Shown piece after piece: positions 58,451 to 64,000 of a stretch of DNA of 64,000 bases. The position numbers and the translations under genes were made by a program. Within the stretch, counting starts at the first letter, position 1, and each line of letters starts with the position of its first letter. Origin of the DNA: Bradyrhizobium vignae (GTDB taxonomy: Bacteria; Pseudomonadota; Alphaproteobacteria; Rhizobiales; Xanthobacteraceae); contig NZ_RDQF01000044.1 of NCBI RefSeq assembly GCF_004114425.1, positions 1 through 64,000 of the forward strand. The letters run 5' to 3'. Under the pieces are notes generated by a model. It searched no databases. It saw nothing but the letters and a program-made list of their open reading frames with translations, and was not told where the DNA came from.

Positions 58451-59604
58451 CACGATCCTACTGTCCGCCGCTGATCGAACCTGCGATCAAAGAGCTCTTC
58501 CGCAATCCGATTCTTCAAAATTTCCGTCGAGCCGCCTGCGATCATCCAGCCGCGCGTTCTGCGCATGCAGTATTCGGCGAGCGCCTCCTGGCTGTACCCC
58601 AGCCCTCCCATGACTTGCACGGCTTCGTTGGCTACCTCGAATCCAGCTTGGTTGCAGGCAAGTTTCGCGAGCGCCGTATCGAACGCGCTCGGCAAGCCAT
58701 TGGAGACGCGCGCCGCGCGATAAAGCAGGAGTTGCGCTGCTTCGAGCTTCAGTGCCATATCGGCAAACTTCCACTGCAGCCCTTGGAATTCGCAGAGGGC
58801 CCGACCGAACTGCTTTCGGGTCTGAGCGTGTTCCCGCGCGAGCTCGAAGGCAAAGCGCCCGAGCGCGAGCGATCGGGACGAATTGCCCAGACGCTCGACA
58901 TTGAACCCAGCTATTTGCTTTTTGAAGCCACCCGCGCCGAGAAGGACGTTCTCGGCCGGAATACGGCAGTCCTCAAAGTAGAGCTGGCTCCATTCCTCGC
59001 CGCTCATGAACGGGGAAGGCTTGCCAATCGTGAATCCTGGCGTGCCCCGCTCGACGAGCACGGAGCCAATACCGCCCACACCCGGAGCGAAGCGCACATA
59101 CACGAGAAACACCGACGCATCGGGGCTGTGCGTCCCGAAGATCTTCGTTCCGCTGATGATATAGTGGTTCCCATCCTTTCGGGCGGATGTGTTCAATTCG
59201 GTCAGAGCGGATCCAGCATCAGGTTCGGTCATGCCGAGGCTGATGACCGTGCGGCCGGCCAAGAGATCGGGAAGAAAACGCTCCCTCTGCTCAGGATTTG
59301 CATATTCGACGAATGTGCGAATGGGACCGAAATTTCCGGCCTGCACGACGTCGGCACTTCGCGGGCAGACAGCGGCGATCTGCTCGATAGCAATTACGGA
59401 ATCCATGAGCGACCCGCCCTGGCCGCCGTCAGCTTCATTGAACGCAATTCCAAGGACGCCCTGCTTCGCGAGCAGCTGCGCCACATCGAACGGAAATCGA
59501 GGATCGTGAGCACGACGCGCGGCGTCGGCGGCGAGCTTGGCTTCTGCAAAACGACGGATAGAGTCGGCAAAGGCCTGCTGCTCTTCAGTAAGGTCGCGAT
59601 TCAT
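58450..59604 (-). CDS. Acyl-CoA dehydrogenase family protein
   Basis: A 384-residue flavoprotein of the acyl-CoA dehydrogenase family. N-terminal helical domain (1-115) LTEEQQAFADSIRRFAEAKL; beta-domain with LGMTEPDAGSALTELNTSAR; C-terminal helices with REHAQTRKQFGRALCEFQGL and NEAVQVMGGLGYSQEALAEY; the last active-region segment is GGSTEILKNRIAEEL. It introduces a 2,3-double bond in an acyl-CoA, passing electrons to ETF. The start at 59604 has a weak ribosome site. It is divergent from the LysR gene at 59705 and coupled by TGATG to the ligase gene; LysR-controlled expression is likely. Confidence 0.92.
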   Translation of the reverse strand: MNRDLTEEQQAFADSIRRFAEAKLAADAARRAHDPRFPFDVAQLLAKQGVLGIAFNEADGGQGGSLMDSVIAIEQIAAVCPRSADVVQAGNFGPIRTFVEYANPEQRERFLPDLLAGRTVISLGMTEPDAGSALTELNTSARKDGNHYIISGTKIFGTHSPDASVFLVYVRFAPGVGGIGSVLVERGTPGFTIGKPSPFMSGEEWSQLYFEDCRIPAENVLLGAGGFKKQIAGFNVERLGNSSRSLALGRFAFELAREHAQTRKQFGRALCEFQGLQWKFADMALKLEAAQLLLYRAARVSNGLPSAFDTALAKLACNQAGFEVANEAVQVMGGLGYSQEALAEYCMRRTRGWMIAGGSTEILKNRIAEELFDRRFDQRRTVGS

Positions 59605-59647
59605 CGGGTCAAGACTACCATTTCAGATCTGCTGCAGCCCCCGTTTC

Positions 59648-59663
59648 TCAAATGCTCATTTGA
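59648..59663. promoter_or_regulatory. Inverted repeat in the LysR/acyl-CoA dehydrogenase divergent promoter
   Basis: TCAAATG-CT-CATTTGA, perfect 7-bp arms, lies in the 100-bp gap between the divergent starts at 59604 and 59705. Position and symmetry fit an operator for the adjacent LysR-type protein, though it is not a strict T-N11-A box. Confidence 0.55.
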
Positions 59664-59704
59664 CCCGCAACTTCGTAAGGGTTATGACCTAATGACTTTT
59701 AGTA

Positions 59705-60613
59705 ATGGCCGGACTTGCTATGAACGAGTTGATGCCGCCCCTAAATCCGCTTCATGTTTTCGATGTCACCGCCCGGCTCGGAAGCTTTACCAAAGCGGCG
59801 GAGAAAATGCGGGTAACTCAACCGGCAATTAGCCGACAAATCCGGACTCTCGAGAACTTTCTCGGCGTTCAGCTTTTCGAACGTGACAGGCAGGGCGCGA
59901 AGATCACGCCGACCGGCGAACAGTTCCACCGCCAGATCAGCCCGGCATTACAGATCATTTCAAGGGCAGCTACAAATCTTACCGAAATGCGGCGGATCGA
60001 ACCGCTCAGAGTCCGGGCATATACGACTTTCGCCTCCAAGTGGCTTATCCCCCGCCTGCCATCATTTTACGTTGCATATCCGAAGATCAAGCTCGACATC
60101 AGCAACGTCGTTGCGCCCGTTGATTTTGCAAGGGACAGGATTGATCTGGCGATTCAGTTCGGGAACGGTCGTTGGCCAGCTGCAGAATCTGAACTGTTGT
60201 TCAAAGACCTGATACAACCCGTCTGCAGTCCAAAGCTGTTAAAGAGGGTTCGGCTTGTTGAACTGGATGACCTCAACAACGTGCAGCTGCTTCATTCGCA
60301 CTATCGCCGCACCGATTGGCATGATTGGCTCGCGGCGGTCCAGCGCACGGATCTTCTGTCCTCGAATGAAGTCAGCTTTTCATCATCTGTCTTGACCTAT
60401 CAGGCGGCCATCGCGGGTGTTGGTGTTGCAATCGGACAGATTCATCTCCTCAAGAATGAGTTGGATAGCCGGATGCTTGTGCCGCTATTCAATGCGCCTC
60501 TCGAAAGAAAGCTCGCACATTACGTCGTGTGGCCCAAGAATAGACCACTGAATAGGAGAGCTCGCAGCTTTCTGAGTTGGCTCCGAGTGCAGCTAAGGGA
60601 CTTTTCCAGATGA
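59705..60613 (+). CDS. LysR-family transcriptional regulator (GcvA-like)
   Basis: 302 residues. The N-terminal winged helix (about 10-70) reads PLNPLHVFDVTARLGSFTKA then MRVTQPAISRQIRTLENFLG and VQLFERD; the LysR substrate-binding domain follows (FASKWLIPRLPSFYVAYPKI, then DLAIQFGNGRWP), the GcvA-like subgroup pattern. The start at 59705 (MAGLAMNELMPPL) or 59720 is possible. It is transcribed divergently from the acyl-CoA dehydrogenase-ligase operon, with an inverted repeat in between, so it probably regulates that operon and itself in response to the pathway substrate or a CoA derivative. Confidence 0.9.
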   Translation: MAGLAMNELMPPLNPLHVFDVTARLGSFTKAAEKMRVTQPAISRQIRTLENFLGVQLFERDRQGAKITPTGEQFHRQISPALQIISRAATNLTEMRRIEPLRVRAYTTFASKWLIPRLPSFYVAYPKIKLDISNVVAPVDFARDRIDLAIQFGNGRWPAAESELLFKDLIQPVCSPKLLKRVRLVELDDLNNVQLLHSHYRRTDWHDWLAAVQRTDLLSSNEVSFSSSVLTYQAAIAGVGVAIGQIHLLKNELDSRMLVPLFNAPLERKLAHYVVWPKNRPLNRRARSFLSWLRVQLRDFSR

Positions 60614-61221
60614 GGGCGGCCACGGTAGGAGGAGCTTTAACGAGCTGGCATGCGTTGCATTTTCTTTTGCCATTGTTCCCGCGACCGAGACAGGCCTTAT
60701 GGATGTTCGTGCAGAGGCGGCTCACCTGCCTGGCCTTCCGAAATGCCTCCCATGCCTATCGCTTTGCCCGAGATCGTCGACCTGGCGGGTCGCGACGCGC
60801 ATAGAAGCCCAATAGCGCAGCGTTGAGCGGCTTCTCTTCGAGGAAGCCCGGGGGTAGAAAGCCTGGCGCAGCTTGGGAATGCGCAGTTCGAGGAGCCTCC
60901 AAAATGTGGTCGCGGTAGCCGTTCCGTTGTGGCGCTTTCAACGTCCAGCCCATCACACGATGTGCAGTAGCGCCTCGCGATGTCCGGATCACACATCTTC
61001 TCCAGAGTACGTAGTTTCATAGGTTCATAGTTCACGTTCATCCGAACAGGGTGGTCTGAGGAAGCCGTCTCTGCGGCGATCGCCGTTAGTGGCCGAGCTT
61101 CGTTCTGGAGCCCGCCACTGCATAAGCGCATCGACGTGAAAATCGCGGAGCCTCGAACATCTGGGAGCCGTGAGCGACTTGATCTTCGTTCCTATCCAGC
61201 TCAACGGACTTGAGCGGGCAA
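60614..61221. other. Intergenic region between convergent LysR and ald genes
   Basis: About 610 bp. A minus-strand open frame (60697-61131) has no family resemblance. The ald terminator begins just beyond. Confidence 0.4.
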
Positions 61222-61252
61222 TAAAAGGGGGCCACTCCGATAGAGTGGCCCC
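61222..61252 (-). terminator. Rho-independent terminator of ald
   Basis: Perfect 10-bp arms GGGGCCACTC (61228-61237) and GAGTGGCCCC (61243-61252) with a 5-nt loop. On the minus strand the hairpin is followed by CTTTTATT. It lies 40 bp after the ald stop codon. Confidence 0.88.
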
Positions 61253-61293
61253 ACAAGTCAGGGAGGAAACGCCCCGTCAGGAGCCTCTTGGGA

Positions 61294-62406
61294 TCAGGCG
61301 GCAGCCTGATCGATCGGTGAGAATGGTAGGCCGAGGCTCTCGGCGACGGCCTTATAAGTTAGCCGGCCTCGATAGACATTCAGACCTGCGCGCAGGTGCG
61401 GGTTTTCGAGTACGGCTGCAAACCCCTTGTTGGCAAGCGCCAAACCGAACGGTAGCGTAGCATTGTTCAAGGCTTGGCTTGAGGTGAGCGGCACGGCTCC
61501 CGGCATATTGGCCACGCAGTAATGAATGACGCCATCGACCTCGTAGGTTGGGTCCGCGTGCGTGGTCGGGCGCGATGTCTCGAAGCATCCGCCCTGATCG
61601 ATAGCGACGTCCACGACGACCGAACCCTTGCGCATCGAGCTCAACATGCCGCGGGTGACCAGCTTCGGCGCGCTCGCCCCTGGAACAAGGACCGCTCCAA
61701 TGAGAACGTCCGCCGCAAATACCTCCTCCTCGACGGCATCTATGGTCGAGTACCTCGTACGAACGCGTCCTTCAAACAGCTCATCCAGCTCGCGGAGCCG
61801 AGGGATCGAGCGATCTAGGATTGTGACCTCCGCACCCAGGCCTGCAGCCATCCGTGCCGCATGCGTACCGACAACCCCGCCTCCGATCACCACGATCCGG
61901 GCCGGTTGGACGCCGGGCACACCACCGATTAGCAGCCCCCGTCCGCCAGCAGACCGTCTTAGGGCTGCGCCGGCTGCTTCGATTGCCAATCTCCCTGCAA
62001 CCTCACTCATCGGCGCAAGCAGCGGAAGCCCTCCTTGCGCATCGGTTACGGTTTCATAAGCAATCGCAGTACAGCCCGATTTGAGAAGCCCTTTTGCTTG
62101 CTCGGGGTCTGGCGCCAGATGCAAATACGTGAAAAGAATGTGGTTCTCGCGCAACTGCGTCCATTCGGAGGGCTGAGGCTCCTTGACTTTTACGATTATC
62201 TCGCTCGAGGTGAAGACCTCGCGGGCGGAGCTCAAAATCGTTGCACCCGCCTTCCGATAATTGTCGTCAGTTGCACCAATACCGGCACCCGCATTCGTCT
62301 CTACGAGAACGCTGTGTCCGGCGGCCACATATTCGCGGACGGCACCAGGCGTCAGGCCCACACGGTATTCGTGCGTCTTGATTTCCTTGGGAACACCGAC
62401 CTTCAT
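61294..62406 (-). CDS. ald: Alanine dehydrogenase
   Basis: 370 residues, the usual length. MKVGVPKEIKTHEYRVGLTP is the signature N-terminus with substrate-binding R15; IVKVKEPQPSEW carries the catalytic Lys and TYLHLAPD the catalytic His. The Rossmann motif is VIGGGVVGTHAARMAAGLGA; HYCVANMPGAVPLTSSQALN closes the active site. It reversibly deaminates L-alanine to pyruvate and ammonia with NAD. The start at 62406 follows AGGAGATTGTAG. A strong hairpin terminator follows, so it is monocistronic. It would recycle alanine produced by a pyruvate-dependent aminotransferase such as the one at 33077-34468, although they are far apart. Confidence 0.95.
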   Translation of the reverse strand: MKVGVPKEIKTHEYRVGLTPGAVREYVAAGHSVLVETNAGAGIGATDDNYRKAGATILSSAREVFTSSEIIVKVKEPQPSEWTQLRENHILFTYLHLAPDPEQAKGLLKSGCTAIAYETVTDAQGGLPLLAPMSEVAGRLAIEAAGAALRRSAGGRGLLIGGVPGVQPARIVVIGGGVVGTHAARMAAGLGAEVTILDRSIPRLRELDELFEGRVRTRYSTIDAVEEEVFAADVLIGAVLVPGASAPKLVTRGMLSSMRKGSVVVDVAIDQGGCFETSRPTTHADPTYEVDGVIHYCVANMPGAVPLTSSQALNNATLPFGLALANKGFAAVLENPHLRAGLNVYRGRLTYKAVAESLGLPFSPIDQAAA

Positions 62407-63133
62407 CTACAATCTCCTAATTGTCGGTGGCACTGTAATCGGAAGCGCGCTGCAAGCCCCCAACCAACACCGGAAATTGGCGCAGAAATTTAGCTATTTT
62501 GAGCGCTGGAACGCCGGATTTCAAACACAACAGCGCCAGCAAGGTCGATGTAAGGAGTCGAGCCGAATTGGAGAGAGCCTAAAGTCCGGATTGAGGGGCC
62601 GCGAGTCCGCATCGTTGGAGACCGACAGCATCACAAACGGAGTTGGAGCTGAGCAGAGCTATACCAACGACGGGCTATGGCGCTTCTGCTCAATGATGCG
62701 GTTCATTCCGCGCGAGTCCGGTCCCCAGGGGGCAGAGTATCGCACGGCTGCAGATGCAGCACATCGATGTTAAAGAAATCCCCTGATTGCGCTCCCCAGC
62801 CAGTTTTTAGGACACGAACGCAACGCGGGTGGATGACGCCACGGAGGCGAAGATCACGTGACGGTTGTTTAGAGGGGCAATGCCTTACCGGCCCAGTGGC
62901 AAAGCAGAGTCATGACCGTTCGGATACGTCGACCGAGATGTGGTTGCATGAATCTGCGACCGTCCCCAATCACACGCAGGAATTCGCCCAATAGCGATCC
63001 CTTGTTGCCGTAATTCACCTCGGCGGAGCCCGTAATATCCGATCGCACCTTCGGACTCAACTTCAGAATGCTGTCGGCGAGTCGATTTTTGAGCGTACTT
63101 CTGCCATGGCGGCCTGCAATCGAGAGCTGATCA
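62407..63133. other. Divergent intergenic region
   Basis: About 730 bp between ald and the partial aldehyde dehydrogenase gene. No gene recognised; promoters of both presumably lie here. Confidence 0.4.
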
Positions 63134-64000
63134 GTGTCTCTTATCTCCTTGGAACTTTCACGCGGCGACTTGGTCGAGTCCCGCAACTTCATCGCCGGTA
63201 ACTGGACCGGAGGCGTCGAGTCATCCCTTGCCGTGACCGATCCGAGCAATGGCAGTCTGCTCTCGAACGTGCCCGACAGCGGCGCAGCCGAGGCGAAGGC
63301 AGCGGTCGATGCGGCGCAGTCCGCCTTCAAGACGTGGCGCGCGATGCCGGCGCGCGATCGCGCACAAATTCTCAAGCGCTGGAACGACGCGATCGTCACA
63401 CATCTGGATGATTTGGGACGCCTCATTTCGCGCGAACAAGGTAAACCGCTGGCCGAGGGCCGGAGCGAAGTGCTGTACGCAGCTGGCTATGTCGAGTGGT
63501 TCGCCGAGCAGGCCACGCGCGCGAATGGCGAGGTGATCCCGAGCCCATTCCGCAACAAGCGGCTACTCGCCGTGCGCGAACCTGTCGGTGTGGTCGCAGT
63601 CGTCACGCCGTGGAATTTTCCGGCCGCGATGATTGCGCGCAAGATCGCACCGGCGCTCGCCGCGGGCTGCACTGTGGTCGCAAAGCCCGCCGAAGACACG
63701 CCCCTCTCCGCTCTCGCTCTTGTGAAGTTGGCGCAAGAGGCGGGGGTCCCTCCTGGTGTGATCAACATCGTCACTGCGTCGCGGGAGCGTACGCCGACCG
63801 TCGTTGACGCGTGGCTCGGCGACGACCGAGTGCGCAAGATAAGCTTTACGGGAAGCACGCCGGTCGGCAAGCATCTGGCGCGGGAATCTGCATCCACGTT
63901 GAAGAAGGTCTCGCTTGAGTTAGGTGGCAATGCGCCCTTCATCGTTTTCGAGGACGCCAACATCGAGGCCGCTGTGGAAGGCCTGATGGCCGCAAAGTTC
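63134..64000 (+). CDS. Succinate-semialdehyde dehydrogenase-like ALDH, cut by window end
   Basis: The first 289 residues of an aldehyde dehydrogenase. It has FIAGNWTGGVESSLAV, EQGKPLAEGRSEVLYAAGYV, cofactor region TPWNFPAAMIARKIAPALAA and KPAEDTP, FTGSTPVGK, and catalytic Glu in KVSLELGGNAPFIVFEDANI. The cysteine region lies beyond the window. The start GTG at 63134 is the first possible codon after an in-frame TGA at 63128 and follows GAGAG; no ATG precedes the conserved region. It resembles the GabD-type protein at 34480-35991 most closely. It is the third ALDH of the window, divergent from ald. Confidence 0.88.
   Translation, partial: MSLISLELSRGDLVESRNFIAGNWTGGVESSLAVTDPSNGSLLSNVPDSGAAEAKAAVDAAQSAFKTWRAMPARDRAQILKRWNDAIVTHLDDLGRLISREQGKPLAEGRSEVLYAAGYVEWFAEQATRANGEVIPSPFRNKRLLAVREPVGVVAVVTPWNFPAAMIARKIAPALAAGCTVVAKPAEDTPLSALALVKLAQEAGVPPGVINIVTASRERTPTVVDAWLGDDRVRKISFTGSTPVGKHLARESASTLKKVSLELGGNAPFIVFEDANIEAAVEGLMAAKF

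Noticed and set aside
1..64000. tRNA, rRNA or riboswitch genes
   Set aside because: I scanned for cloverleaf-like GGTTCGAATCC arms and conserved rRNA motifs and found none I could support. A covariance-model search would be decisive.

Overview
This 64 kb window looks like an accessory, catabolic part of an alphaproteobacterial chromosome or symbiosis-island-type region. Bradyrhizobium or a close relative is the best guess. The grounds are a Bradyrhizobium-type porin, a Crp/Fnr regulator of a style common there, high GC, rhizobial-type IS5/IS110/IS66 elements, polyamine-type ABC transporters, and many amino-acid and organic-acid catabolic enzymes. The genus is inference from family resemblance. 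Coding density is low: long gene-free stretches, several gene ghosts and many frameshifted genes indicate a region that gains and loses DNA.

Layout. 0-5.5 kb: porin, Crp/Fnr regulator, then about 2 kb of decayed sequence. 5.5-11.8 kb: a thiamine-diphosphate enzyme, a broken ABC substrate-binding protein (SBP), a C-terminal scrap of a second ThDP enzyme and an intact SBP. 11.9-17.8 kb: a creatinase/ectoine-hydrolase-like M24 protein, an IS5-family element split by an IS1111-type IS110 element, and an M20 amidohydrolase. 18.3-32.9 kb: an apparent L-carnitine catabolic locus. It holds a carnitine 3-dehydrogenase (cdhA-like), a betainyl-CoA thioesterase (cdhB-like), a four-gene Pot-type ABC transporter, a beta-keto-acid cleavage enzyme (cdhC-like) and a frameshifted 3-hydroxybutyrate dehydrogenase. 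A second, partly decayed copy of the SBP/ATPase end of the transporter lies at 18.3-20.4 kb, and an internally deleted IS66 element sits 10 bp beyond the last transporter gene. 33-39.2 kb: aminotransferase plus semialdehyde dehydrogenase, a 3-hydroxyisobutyrate-dehydrogenase-type enzyme, a carboxymuconolactone-decarboxylase-family protein and an Lrp regulator. 40.3-44.2 kb: a broken Bcr/CflA transporter, a ghost Lrp gene and an intact MFS_3 exporter. 44.6-64 kb: acyl-CoA metabolism (two NDP-forming acyl-CoA ligases, acyl-CoA dehydrogenase, MaoC-type hydratase, thioesterase, dienelactone hydrolase), two aldehyde dehydrogenases (one cut by the window end), a second HIBDH-type enzyme, a LysR regulator, alanine dehydrogenase and a broken CehA/McbA metallohydrolase.

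How they may work together. The carnitine scheme would be: uptake by the Pot-type transporter; oxidation of carnitine to 3-dehydrocarnitine (CdhA); cleavage with acetyl-CoA to betainyl-CoA plus acetoacetate (CdhC); hydrolysis to glycine betaine (CdhB); and interconversion of acetoacetate with 3-hydroxybutyrate (the SDR). The enzyme families support this, but the transporter substrate is inferred. The GabT/GabD-like pair suggests use of GABA or another omega-amino acid. The right-hand third resembles a peripheral pathway that activates and beta-oxidises an unidentified organic acid.

Main observations for follow-up: four related SBP copies, two of which share a 250-bp block with no difference; a conserved ~100-bp element found three times upstream of the transporter genes; the clean IS66 deletion derivative with a perfect 8-bp target duplication; the nested IS elements; and several datable gene-breaking events, including a 43-bp tandem duplication and paired G-run slips.
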